Assembly (NCBI GenBank): GCA_016188575.1
Contig: JACPHN010000092.1
Location: forward strand, 12,676 to 76,675
Source: Candidatus Schekmanbacteria bacterium
GTDB lineage: Bacteria; CSSED10-310; JACPHN01
DNA: 64,000 nt
Direction of reading: 5' to 3'
Position 1 is the first letter of the stretch. The number at the start of each line of letters is the position of its first letter. A program made the position numbers and the translations under genes. Positions 17,214-26,800 of this stretch are shown one piece after another. A model generated the notes under the pieces. The model made no database searches, had not been told where the DNA came from, and was given only the letters and a program-made list of their open reading frames with translations.

Positions 17214-19531
17214 CGACCGCACCCCTCGTCGAGGTGGTCGTTCCGGGGCGCGTCGCCAAGACGTACACGTATCGCGTCGCCGCCGCGGATGCCGGCCGCC
17301 TTGCGGAAGATCTGTGGGGGTGGCGGGTGCTCGTCCCGTTTGGACGCAAGCAGGCTACCGGCTACGTGTGCGGCCTGGCGGCCGCCGCGCCGCCAGGCGA
17401 GATCAAGGAAATCGAGCGCTTTCTGGACCCGGAACCGGTGCTCACCAAGGACCTGTGGGAGCTGGTGCGCTGGGTCAGTTTGTACTACGCGTGTTCTCTG
17501 GGCATCGCGCTGCGGGCCGCGCTGCCGGGCCCGCTGCACCGCGGGGAGGCGGGCTGCGATCCGCGCCTCACGCTGGTCTCGGTGGCGCGGCTCGCGGCTC
17601 GATCGGCCGCCGCCGACGCGGCGCCGGGTGCCGGCGAGGTCGGCAAGCTGACGCGCGCCCCACAGCAACAGCGGCTTTTCGAGATGATTCGGAGCTCGGG
17701 CGGCGCGGGTCTGGACCTGGCGCCGGCAGCGTCGCGAGAAGCGTGGATTGGCCGCGCTCTTCGCGAGCTCGTCAAACGGGAGCTGGTGCGCGTGGACACC
17801 GTGAAGCGCCGGCCAGCCGCGGACCAGGCGACCGCGGGCGTGCGCGGAGACCGCACCGCGACGGGAATTCCGGAGCTCGGGGAGGATCAGGGTCGGGCGC
17901 TGGCGGCGATCATCGCGCGCCTGGAAAGCGTGGAGCGCGACGCGCCGGAGCGCCGCCTATTCCTGCTGCAGGGGGTGACGGGAAGCGGCAAGACGGAGGT
18001 GTTCATGCGCGCGATGGCAGTATGCCGGCAGCTTGGCCGGCAGGCCATCGTGCTCGTTCCCGAAATTTCCCTGACGCCGGCTCTGGAGGCCGTTTTCGCG
18101 ACGCGATTCCCTGGTGACGTGGCGATCGTGCACTCGCGGCTGACCGAACGGCAGCGCGTCGCCTCGTGGTGGCGCATCCGGCGCGGCGAGGCCGGCGTGG
18201 TGCTCGGGCCGCGCTCGGCAATCTTCGCCCCCGCGCCCAATGTCGGTCTGATCGTCGTGGACGAGGAGCACGACAGCTCGTACAAGCAGGATGCCGCCCA
18301 GCCCTACTACCATGCCCGCGATCTCGCTGCAGTCCGCGCCCGCGTCAGCGGCGCCGTGACCGTCCTGGTGACGGCGACGCCGGCACTCGAGACGACGGCG
18401 GCGAGCCGGCGCGAAGAGCTGACCACCGTGGTGTTGCCCTGCCGCGTTTCGGCGCGGCCGCTGCCGGCCGTATCGCTGATCGACCTGCGAAAGAAGGCGG
18501 AAACGCCGATGGCAACCGCCCACCTCTCACAGCCGCTGCGGGCGGCCATCGCGCAGCGACTGGAATGCGGTGAGCAGACGATCGTGCTCGCCAATCGCCG
18601 TGGCTACTCGCCGTTTGTGCGGTGCACGAGCTGTGGGCTGGTGCCGCAGTGCGGTGATTGCGACGTGTCGCTCACCTACCATCGCGGGGAGAGCCTCCTG
18701 CGGTGCCACTATTGCGGCTTCAGCAAGGCCATAATGGAGCACTGCCCGGCCTGCGAGCACGGACAGCTCAAGACTCCGGGCGTGGCCATCGAGAAGATCG
18801 CGCAGGAGCTCCGCGGGCTGTTTCCGGAGGCGCGCATCGAGCGCATGGACAGCGACACCGTGCGCGGCGGTGTTGGACACGACGAGGTCCTGGCGCGGCT
18901 AGCCGCAGGGGATATCCAGGTGCTCGTGGGCACCCAGATGGTCGCCAAGGGGCATCACTATCCCGAGGTGACGCTGGTCGGCGTGACCCTGGCCGACCTC
19001 GGTCTGTATCTGCCTGACTATCGCGCTGCCGAGCGGACATTTCAGCTCTTGACCCAGGTCGCGGGACGCGCAGGCCGCGGCGAGAAGCCGGGGGAGGTCC
19101 TGATTCAAACCTGCCATCCGGAGCATTACGTCATCAGTCTGGCGCAGGCACAGAACCACGCGGCGTTTGCCGATCGGGAGCTGGCGCTGCGCGAGCGCCT
19201 GCGGCTGCCTCCGTATCGCCGCCTGGCGCTACTGACCGTGCGCGGCAGGCGGCTGGAGGAGGTATCGGAGCTGGCTTACGAGGTCGCCGGAATCCTCGGG
19301 GAGCTGGCGGTGCGCGCGCCGGACCGGGAGCGGGGCTTCACGGTGTCCGGGCCTTTTCCGGCGCCGCTCGGTCGGTTACGCGGCCTGTATCGCCTGCATA
19401 TCCTCGTGCGGGCGCAGTGGAAGACGGCGCTCGGACCACGAATCGGGCGCGTGTTGCGCGACCACAAGATGGATCGGCCGAGCAGTCGGGGTCAGGTGCT
19501 GGTGGACGTCGACCCCGTGAGTGTCTTGTAA
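17210..19531 (+). CDS. priA: Primosomal replication-restart helicase
   Basis: A 3'-5' superfamily 2 helicase that reloads the replisome at stalled forks. The ATG at 17210 overlaps the udg stop and gives 773 residues. The N-terminal 3'BD domain (VEVVVPGRVAKTYTYRV) is followed by Walker A GVTGSGKTE, the DEEH box (VVDEEHDSSYKQ), the zinc-binding insertion with paired cysteines (CTSCGLVPQCGDC, CHYCG, CPACEHG) and motif V/VI (GTQMVAKGHHYPEV, QVAGRAGRG). All key motifs are intact. It is the last gene of the run and is followed by a strong hairpin. Confidence 0.95.
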   Translation: MTTAPLVEVVVPGRVAKTYTYRVAAADAGRLAEDLWGWRVLVPFGRKQATGYVCGLAAAAPPGEIKEIERFLDPEPVLTKDLWELVRWVSLYYACSLGIALRAALPGPLHRGEAGCDPRLTLVSVARLAARSAAADAAPGAGEVGKLTRAPQQQRLFEMIRSSGGAGLDLAPAASREAWIGRALRELVKRELVRVDTVKRRPAADQATAGVRGDRTATGIPELGEDQGRALAAIIARLESVERDAPERRLFLLQGVTGSGKTEVFMRAMAVCRQLGRQAIVLVPEISLTPALEAVFATRFPGDVAIVHSRLTERQRVASWWRIRRGEAGVVLGPRSAIFAPAPNVGLIVVDEEHDSSYKQDAAQPYYHARDLAAVRARVSGAVTVLVTATPALETTAASRREELTTVVLPCRVSARPLPAVSLIDLRKKAETPMATAHLSQPLRAAIAQRLECGEQTIVLANRRGYSPFVRCTSCGLVPQCGDCDVSLTYHRGESLLRCHYCGFSKAIMEHCPACEHGQLKTPGVAIEKIAQELRGLFPEARIERMDSDTVRGGVGHDEVLARLAAGDIQVLVGTQMVAKGHHYPEVTLVGVTLADLGLYLPDYRAAERTFQLLTQVAGRAGRGEKPGEVLIQTCHPEHYVISLAQAQNHAAFADRELALRERLRLPPYRRLALLTVRGRRLEEVSELAYEVAGILGELAVRAPDRERGFTVSGPFPAPLGRLRGLYRLHILVRAQWKTALGPRIGRVLRDHKMDRPSSRGQVLVDVDPVSVL

Positions 19532-19551
19532 GGGACGGCGGCGCCGGAGTG

Positions 19552-19587
19552 GCGGCCCGAGCTGCCGGGGATGGCGGCTCGGGCCGC
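19552..19587. terminator. Strong hairpin between convergent genes, likely bidirectional terminator
   Basis: The arms GCGGCCCGAGCTGCC and GGCGGCTCGGGCCGC pair over 15 positions with one G-T wobble around a six-base loop. It lies 20 bases after the priA stop and 38 bases past the stop of the convergent RTX-like gene. There is no clear T-run, as is common in high-GC genomes. Confidence 0.6.
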
Positions 19588-19625
19588 GGAGCTGGCGGCC
19601 GCGCGGAGCGCGGCAATCGCGGTGA

Positions 19626-20321
19626 CTATGGGCACATTACGGTCGTGTCCGCGCCGTCTACGGCGAAGGTGTCCACGCCGAAGCCGCAGTGCACGAGGTC
19701 GGCGGTGCCGCCGTCATTGGCGCGGAGCTCGTCCTTGCCGAAGCCACCCTGGAGCGTGTCCTCGCCGCCCCGCCCGTCAATGAGATCGTCGCCGCCGGAA
19801 CCTCGGAGCGTATCGGCGCTGTCGGATCCGATCAGAGTGTCGTGGTCGATGCCGCCGTCGAAGGTCAGCGCGAAGGTGCTCGCCGGGTCGGATTCCAGGA
19901 CGTCGTCGCCGGAGCCGCCGAGCGCGATGACAGCGGCATCGTCGCTCTTCGGGAAGGTGCTGTCCGTCCAGAGCAGGACGTCGTCGAGATCGCCGAGATC
20001 GGCATGGACTTCGAGGTCGCGGAAGATCGACTGGCACACGACGACGTTGGGATTGCCGAAGGGATGGACGCAGCCGCCCGGAATCGGGCCGCCAATGACG
20101 GCAGCGGGGTCATCGAAGCGCACGATCCAGTTGTTGATGGTACCAGAAGCCGTGATCTGGATGTCGTTGGCTTCTCCGGGGTTGGCGATGAATTCGATGG
20201 CTTCCTTGGAGGGGGTGAGAGCAAAGCGGTTGAGCTGTCCGGCGGCAGCGAAGGGGACAGAGGTGGAGAGGAGGAGTCCGGAGGCGAGGACGAGGCGAGC
20301 GGTTTTCTTGAGGATGGACAT
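19626..20321 (-). CDS. Secreted RTX-like calcium-binding repeat protein
   Basis: A 231-residue protein from ATG 20321 with a clear signal peptide (Lys pair, then LVLASGLLLSTSVPFAAAG). After an N-terminal beta domain of about 80 residues, the second half carries hemolysin-type nonapeptide repeats: GGSGDDVLE, GGIDHDTLIGS, DSADTLRGSGGDDLIDG, GRGGEDTLQGG and GFGKDELRAN. Such repeats form a Ca2+-filled beta roll. No lipase, protease or T1SS gene is adjacent, and the Sec-type signal argues against type I export. It is divergent from the radical SAM gene. Two Cys pairs may form disulfides. Confidence 0.75.
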   Translation of the reverse strand: MSILKKTARLVLASGLLLSTSVPFAAAGQLNRFALTPSKEAIEFIANPGEANDIQITASGTINNWIVRFDDPAAVIGGPIPGGCVHPFGNPNVVVCQSIFRDLEVHADLGDLDDVLLWTDSTFPKSDDAAVIALGGSGDDVLESDPASTFALTFDGGIDHDTLIGSDSADTLRGSGGDDLIDGRGGEDTLQGGFGKDELRANDGGTADLVHCGFGVDTFAVDGADTTVMCP

Positions 20322-20585
20322 GGATGTTACTTTCGGTTGTGAGTTGTCGGTGGTGACTGGTTGCGGCGAAGTGCCGCGCTGGTGAACTGATGAGCAATTT
20401 CCGGGCCAAAGCTCGTCGGTGCGTGCGAGGGGCGGCCTGGGTGCTCGGATGAGGCGCGGGCAGGCACCAGCTCCACTTCGGCGCGGTTGGTGGAGGAGGG
20501 CCACAGGATCCCATCGGGTGCGCGGTCGGGGGAAAGTGAGGGGTGGGGGGCGGGATTAGGCGGTATCTACCGCGTTTATGGCTAT

Positions 20586-20614
20586 TTGCGCCTCGCCCCG
20601 CCACGCGATACACT
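20586..20614 (+). promoter_or_regulatory. Possible promoter for the radical SAM gene
   Basis: TTGCGC (20586-20591) and TACACT (20609-20614) with a 17-base spacer lie 32 bases before the GTG start. The remaining 20322-20585 part of this 325-base divergent gap is GC-rich with G-runs, and I see no other feature in it. Confidence 0.35.
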
Positions 20615-20646
20615 CCCCACCTCAGGTTCTCACCGGAGGAAGCACA

Positions 20647-22002
20647 GTGCCGACGCTTGCCCTGATCTATCCGCTCTACACCAACGAAAAGCTCGACCGC
20701 AACGCGCGGACGATTTACCCTCTTGGACTCGCCTACCTCGCCGCCTACGCCCCCGAGGACTGGAACGTCACCGTCATTGACGAACAGTTCACGGCCGTCA
20801 ACTACGACATGGCGGTCGACCTCATCGGCATCACCACGACCACCCTGACCGCGACACGGTCCTACGCGATCGCCGACGAGTTCCGCAAGCGCGGCAAGAA
20901 AGTCATCCTCGGCGGCGTCCACGCCTCCACGTGCCCCGACGAAGCCCTCCAGTACGCGGACTCCGTATGCATCGGCGACGGCGAGCACGTCATCGCGAAC
21001 ATGCTGCAGGATTACGCCCGCGGTGAGCTGAAAGAGCGGTATTCCGCACCGCCTCAACCGCTCGATGGCCTGCGGCCACCGCGCCACGACCTCTTTCCGG
21101 CCAAGTACACCTTCCTGCCCGTGTCGACGAGCCGCGGCTGCCCATTCAACTGCACCTTCTGCTGCATCAACGAATTCTACATGGGCCGCTACCGCCTCCG
21201 CCCCGTCGAGGAAGTCATCGCCGAGCTGAAGTCGCTGCCGCGCGGCTACGATATCGTCTTCTTCACCGACGGCAACATGTTCGGCTATTCCAAGAAAGAT
21301 GCCAAGCGCTTCAAGGAGCTCTGCCGGCGCATGGCCGAGGAGCGAAAGCTCGGAACGCTCCCGTTCAAGTATTTTACCTGCTACGGATCGATCAACGCGC
21401 TGGCGGATGACGAGGCGCTCGACCTCGCGGTGGCTTCCGGCTGCGTCGCGATGTTGGTCGGCTTCGAGTCCATCAACCCCGAGTCGCTCAAGTCCATGAA
21501 CAAGGTCTTGAACCTCAAGTACGGAGTCGATTCCTACTTCGAGCTCGTGCTCAACGCCCAGAAACGCGGCCTGCTGGTGGTCGGGGAGATGATCGTCGGC
21601 AGCGATGGCGACGACCAGAAGGCGCTGGACGACACGCGCACGTTCCTCGACAAGATCAACTTCGACATCCTCCGGTTGCAGATCCTGCAGCCGCTGCCGG
21701 GCACCAAGCTGTTCGGCGCCTTGAAGGAGGAAGGGCGACTCCATCTCAAGGACTTCCCGCGCGACTGGGACCGCCTCCGCGACGGCTTTCTCGTGGGCGT
21801 GTCCTTCGATCTCAAGCAGCTCGAGGCGACTTCGCTGCAGCGCTGGGTAAAGGATACCGGCATGGCCTTCTATGCCTACCCGCGAATTGCCGTCCGCGCC
21901 ATGAAGACCCTGCGGCACAGTTGGAGCCCGCGGCTCGCGGCCACCCTTGTCAAGATGAACCTGCGTTCGCGCCGCACCTACGCAAACCTGGAAATCGCCT
22001 GA
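20647..22002 (+). CDS. B12-binding-domain radical SAM protein
   Basis: The GTG at 20647 has GGAGGA six bases upstream. The 451-residue enzyme has an N-terminal cobalamin-binding-like Rossmann domain (PLGLAYLAAYAPEDWNVTVIDEQF, then VILGGVHAST and IGDGEH) and a radical SAM core with the CPFNCTFC cluster motif (Cys 165, 169, 172), expected to hold 4Fe-4S and SAM. It lacks the usual DxHxxG B12 motif, so cobalamin use is uncertain. The layout is like BchE/HpnJ-type enzymes that modify lipids or tetrapyrroles. A UbiA-like prenyltransferase gene follows 107 bases downstream, which suggests a shared lipid or isoprenoid pathway (inference). Confidence 0.85.
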   Translation: MPTLALIYPLYTNEKLDRNARTIYPLGLAYLAAYAPEDWNVTVIDEQFTAVNYDMAVDLIGITTTTLTATRSYAIADEFRKRGKKVILGGVHASTCPDEALQYADSVCIGDGEHVIANMLQDYARGELKERYSAPPQPLDGLRPPRHDLFPAKYTFLPVSTSRGCPFNCTFCCINEFYMGRYRLRPVEEVIAELKSLPRGYDIVFFTDGNMFGYSKKDAKRFKELCRRMAEERKLGTLPFKYFTCYGSINALADDEALDLAVASGCVAMLVGFESINPESLKSMNKVLNLKYGVDSYFELVLNAQKRGLLVVGEMIVGSDGDDQKALDDTRTFLDKINFDILRLQILQPLPGTKLFGALKEEGRLHLKDFPRDWDRLRDGFLVGVSFDLKQLEATSLQRWVKDTGMAFYAYPRIAVRAMKTLRHSWSPRLAATLVKMNLRSRRTYANLEIA

Positions 22003-22109
22003 GGCACATTGAGCAACAAGGATGCCGGCCTTCAGGTCGAGGTTTCGGGCCGGCTGATGACCGGATCGACGTCTACCTGCTCGCCCGACGGCGAGGCTGA
22101 AGGAGGACA

Positions 22110-23048
22110 GTGGCGCGCACGACTCTTGGTGTACTGAAGGCCTACTACGCGTACTCGCGGCAGCGGTTTCCGCTTTCCGGAGCGCTGCTCTATGCGGGTT
22201 CGCTGTTCAGCGCCGCGTACTGCTTCGCCGGGCTGCTTGGGCAGTCGGAGCCGGCTGCGGTTGCGCCCTGGCTCCTGGGGGTCTTCGTCAGCTTCGCATC
22301 GCTCCTCAGGCTGCGCATCGTCGACGAGCACAAGGATAGCGCCAAGGATCGCCTTGCCTATCCCGATCGCCTGCTGAGCCGGGGCGAGGTCACGCTTTCA
22401 GGGCTGCGGCGGATCTATGCCGCCTGCATCGTCGCTGAGGCGGCGATCAGCGCGTCCCGGGGCACCGCCGTCCTCGCGGCGTGGCTGGTGTTGCTCGGCT
22501 ACTCGTTGCTGATGTCCGCGGAATTTTTTGCGCCGCGCGTGCTCAACAGGAGTATGGGCCTCTACCTGGTGACACACCAGCTCCTGGTCCCGGTGACGGC
22601 GCTGTACGGCGTGGTCTTCCGCGGCGGCGCCTGGGATCGGGCCACCAGCGAGCCGGCGATGCTCGCGCTCTTCCTCTTTACGGCGATCTGCAGCACCATC
22701 ACCTACGAAATCGCGCGCAAGACGTGGCATCCGGAGCGCGAGCGGGAGGGCGCCGACTCGTACACGAAAAGCTGGGGACACGGCGCCACGGTGGCGGCAA
22801 ATGCGGCCTTCGCGGCCGGGGCGCTGGCTGGCTTCGGGGCGCTGTTCTCCCGGTACGCGGCGCACCCAGCCCACCCTACAGTGGCGCTCGCGCTGTTCCT
22901 CGGGGTCGCGATCACCGCAATCCGCTTCTACCGGCAGCCGACTGCCGCGCGTTCGAGCGCGGTGGCGGGCGCCGGAGCCGCCTTTCTGGTGGGCCAGCTT
23001 GCCAACGCGGCGATCGCCTTTGCCCTTTCCTCCGCCGCCGCGGGATGA
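22110..23048 (+). CDS. UbiA superfamily prenyltransferase-like membrane protein
   Basis: A 312-residue polytopic membrane protein with about eight hydrophobic helices. The two Asp-rich UbiA regions are recognisable but altered: RIVDEHKDSAKD then LLSRG after the second helix (Asn of NxxxD replaced by Arg), and YEIARKTWHPE then GADSYTKSWG in the second half. UbiA enzymes transfer prenyl groups to aromatic or lipid acceptors in the inner membrane. AGGAGG lies only three bases before the GTG start. It follows the radical SAM gene on the same strand, probably in one transcript. Confidence 0.75.
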   Translation: MARTTLGVLKAYYAYSRQRFPLSGALLYAGSLFSAAYCFAGLLGQSEPAAVAPWLLGVFVSFASLLRLRIVDEHKDSAKDRLAYPDRLLSRGEVTLSGLRRIYAACIVAEAAISASRGTAVLAAWLVLLGYSLLMSAEFFAPRVLNRSMGLYLVTHQLLVPVTALYGVVFRGGAWDRATSEPAMLALFLFTAICSTITYEIARKTWHPEREREGADSYTKSWGHGATVAANAAFAAGALAGFGALFSRYAAHPAHPTVALALFLGVAITAIRFYRQPTAARSSAVAGAGAAFLVGQLANAAIAFALSSAAAG

Positions 23049-23072
23049 TGCACCCGGCGCGCCGCCGGCCGG

Positions 23073-23696
23073 CTACCGGGCAACCAGCCCTCCTACCCTG
23101 GCCAGCCACGCTGCGATGCGGTCCGCGGCGCCATCGACGTCACTGTCCGTCACGTCCAGCTCCAGCACGGGCAGCGGCGACCGCGCCGCGAGCTCCCGAA
23201 AAACGTCCTGCTCGCGCCGAAAACGGTCGAGGTCGTCGTATTGCGAGGCGTTTCCAGACACGCGCAGGCGCATGTCGCGGGCCGCTGCGAAAGAGCTCGG
23301 CTGCCGCGTGCAGAGCACGACGTGGAACCCCAGGTTCACGAGGCGCTCCTCGAGCCACCCGAAGTCGTACTCGCGGCCGCAATGCAGACGCTGATGAACG
23401 CACGTCGACAGGTGAAAGCGATCGACAATCCAGGAGTAGTACCGCAGCAGCTCGAACAGCCGCATCCAGGTTGCGTAGGTCTCCATCGCCTGGCCTTCCT
23501 CTTCCTTTGCAAAGTTGATCAGGCCGCGGCCCCACGGAAAGTTTGTAAACCCGCACCATTCCGCGGAGACCACTGGAGAGTGGTAGCGATAACGGCGCGG
23601 ACCGACGATCGCGGGGTGTTCGTTGAGGCGAAACGCGATCTCGGTCTTGAATGTCAGGCGGGTGCCTTCGAGGATGATCTTCGGGCAGAGTTTCAT
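23073..23696 (-). CDS. Thymidylate-kinase-like P-loop protein with unusual Walker A
   Basis: A 207-residue protein from ATG 23696. The opening IILEGTRLTFKTEIAF occupies the place of the P-loop (a thymidylate-kinase EGxDGSGKT), but only the final K-T is kept. The DRFHLST motif (about 93-99) matches the DR(Y/F) substrate motif of dTMP and deoxynucleoside kinases, and a variable Arg-rich LID-like region follows (RDMRLRVSG). It may phosphorylate a small molecule or only bind a nucleotide; the substrate cannot be read. It is divergent from the Tricorn gene and convergent with the UbiA-like gene, so it stands alone. Confidence 0.65.
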   Translation of the reverse strand: MKLCPKIILEGTRLTFKTEIAFRLNEHPAIVGPRRYRYHSPVVSAEWCGFTNFPWGRGLINFAKEEEGQAMETYATWMRLFELLRYYSWIVDRFHLSTCVHQRLHCGREYDFGWLEERLVNLGFHVVLCTRQPSSFAAARDMRLRVSGNASQYDDLDRFRREQDVFRELAARSPLPVLELDVTDSDVDGAADRIAAWLARVGGLVAR

Positions 23697-23801
23697 GTCT
23701 GGTTTCCAGAGGCTCGCGGCGCCGGATCGCGGACCCCGGCGCGCTGGCGCCGACGGGCGGCAGCCGGGTCGATCGCCGCAGTATAGCGCGACCCTTCTCC
23801 A

Positions 23802-23831
23802 TAGACAGCAGCAGCCAGTCGCCTGTATACT
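23802..23831 (+). promoter_or_regulatory. Predicted promoter for the Tricorn gene
   Basis: TAGACA (23802-23807) and TATACT (23826-23831) with an 18-base spacer lie 52 bases upstream of the Tricorn ATG. A second TATACT on the minus strand (23785-23780) may belong to the divergent P-loop gene. Confidence 0.5.
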
Positions 23832-23883
23832 CGGCGGCCCCAAGGAACCACGGCCACTTCTCCCGCTGAGGCTTCGACCCGCC

Positions 23884-26800
23884 ATGTGCCACCGCATTCC
23901 ACACCCCGCTCGTCTACTGCTCGCCATCCTTTCGCCGGCGCTCTGGGTCGCGGTCGCGGCCGCGGCGGAACCGCCCTACCTCCGCTACCCGGATCTCCAT
24001 GGCAACCGTCTGGTGCTCAACACCGGCGGAGACCTCTGGATCACCGATCTCGAGCCCGGCGCCACGGCGCGGCGCCTGACCTCCCACGCGGGCGACGAGG
24101 TTTACCCGTGCTTTTCCCCCGACGGCGCGACCATCGCCTTCAGCGGCAGCTACGACGGCAACGTCGACGTCTACGTCGTCGGCGCGGACGGCGGTGAACC
24201 GCGTCGCCTCACCTGGCATCCGAGCCCCGATGGCGTGGTCGGCTGGCTCCCCGACGGCCGTGTGCTCTTTCGCTCCCGCCGCGAAGAACCTCACGGGTCG
24301 TTTGAGCTGTTTGCAATTGCCGCAAGCGGCGGCGACCCCGAGCGCCTGCCGATCGGCTGGGCGGCGCGACTCGCCGCCGATCCCGAGTCTGGGCTCTGGG
24401 CGTTTACGCGGCTCACCCGCGAGCGCAACACCTGGAAGCGGTATCGGGGCGGTACCAACGAAAACATCTGGGTGGGCCACCCGGACCGCGGTGATTTTCG
24501 GCAGATCACGAGCTTCGACGGGATCGACGCGTTTCCCATGTGGCACGCGGGCAGGATCTGGTTTTTGAACGACCGAGGCGGCAGTGCCAACCTCTGGTCC
24601 ATGGATCCTACCGGCGGCGACGCCGTGCGCCACACTCAGCACGAGGAATGGGATGTGCGCTACCCCAACATGAGCCCCGATGGACGAATCGTGTACATGT
24701 TGGGAGGCGACATCTGGCTCTACTCGCCAGAATCCGGCGACAGCCGCAAGCTCGCCGTTGACATCCCCGACGATCGCATCCTCGTGCGCCGGCGCTACCC
24801 CGATCCCGACCGCTTCGTGACCTCATTCGCCGTCAGCCCCGACGGCGATCGCCTGCTCCTGGAAGTGCGCGGTGACCTTTTTTCCGTGCCCGCCAAGAAA
24901 GGGGTGACCCTGCCGCTCACGAGCACGAGCGGGGCACGGGAGCGCGGCGCCTCATACGACGCGAAGGGCGAGCGCGCGGTCTACATCACCGATCAGACCG
25001 GCGAGGAGGCAATCGCCATCCGCGATGCCTTCGGCCGTGGCGAGCCGACAGTGGTCAAGGCTGCAGCGCAGAGCGGCTGGCACTTCCCGCCGCGGTGGTC
25101 GCCCGACGCCAGGCACCTCGCTTTTTCGGACCAGACGCAAACCCTGTACATCGTCCCCTCCGCCGGCGGCGCGGCGACCACCGTGGATCATAGTGAGCAG
25201 GCGGAGATCCGCGACTACGCGTGGAGCCCGGACGGCCGGTGGCTGGCCTACTCCAAACTCGATCGGCGGAGCTTCAGCGCCGTCTACATTTTCGACACTC
25301 GGGACGGCAAGCGCCACCGGATAACCGGCGAAGCGACGAGCGACGCTGCGCCGGAGTGGGATCCGAAGGGCCGTTACCTCTATTTTCTCGGCGACCGGAC
25401 GATCAATCCCCTGCTCGGTGAGCGCGACTTCGAGGAGATCGACGTGCACACCACGCGTCCCTATCTGCTGTTGCTGCGTCGCGACGTGCCCAACCCGCTG
25501 ACGCCGCGCCGAGGACTTCCCGGCGAAGGTGACAAGGACGAGGCGGACGACGAAAACAAGGAAGGCAGTGCCGGCTCAGGCAAGCGGGACAAGGCGTCGA
25601 AGGCGGAACCGACGCCGGCGCCGCCGGCGCCAGTCGACATCGAGCTCGACGGCCTGGCGAGTCGCGTCGTGGAGCTTCCAGTGGACCCTGGGAAATACCA
25701 GAGCCTGGCGGCCAACTCCAAACGCCTCTTCTTTTTGTCGGTGCCAGTACACGGCATCGCGGACGATAATGACCTGCCCCGCGGTGAGATCAAACCGGAG
25801 CGGACGCTGCTGGCCTTTACGCTGGACGAGCCGGAGAAGGGTGCGGTGACCGTGGCCGGCGGCATCGCTGATTTCAGGCTCGCGAGCAACGGCAAGAAGC
25901 TCGTCACCATGGGCAAGCGTGGGGTCTTCCACGTGGTGGAGGCGGACAAGGATGGCGCCGCGGGCGGTGGCAAGGGCGGCAGCAAGGGCGGCGGCAAGGG
26001 CAGCGACGACGACGACAGCGTCGATCTTGGCAATGTCGTGCTGGAGGTCGAGCCGCGCGCCGAATGGCGGCAGATGTTCCAGGAGGCCTGGCGGCACATG
26101 CGCGATTTCCACTGGGAACCGACGCTCGGCGGCCTCGACTGGCAGGCCATGCGCGCGCAATATGGCAACTTGCTGCCGCGGATCAGCAACCGCGACGAGC
26201 TCGGCGATCTGATCGGTGAGCTCATCGGCGAGCTCGCGACGTCGCACACCTACGTGTGGGGTGGCGACAGCGGCGTGGAGCCCCACGAGGTCACCACCGG
26301 CCTGCTGGGCGCCGAGCTGCGGCGCGAAGGAGGCTACTACCGAGTGGCGCGAATTCTACGCGGCGACCCTGCGGACCGCGTGCGATCTCCGCTGGACGAG
26401 CCGGGGTCGCAGGTGGCAGAGGGCGAGTACCTGCTCGCTGTGAACAACCGCCCGTTCGCGGCGGGCACGTCCTACTTGGCGGCGCTAGCGAATCTCGCAA
26501 AGCACCCAACGCTGCTCTCCGTGAGCTCGCGCCCGTCGCTGGAGGGCGCACGCACGGTGGTCGTTGTCCCCGTTGCCGACGACGGTCCGCTCCGCTACGC
26601 CGACTGGGTGCGGCGGAATCGCGAATACGTGGGCGAGCGCTCCCACGGCAAGTACGGCTACGTGCACATTCCTGACATGGGCGCCGATGGGCTGGTGGCG
26701 TTCGAAACGTGGTTCTATCCACAGCTCGACAAGGAAGGGCTGGTCGTCGACGCGCGTTGGAACGGCGGCGGTTTCGTCTCGCAGCTCGTCCTGGCGCGCC

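Noticed and set aside
20110-21918. 602-codon minus-strand ORF opposite the radical SAM gene
   Set aside because: Mirror frame of a gene with the CxxxCxxC motif and a good ribosome-binding site.
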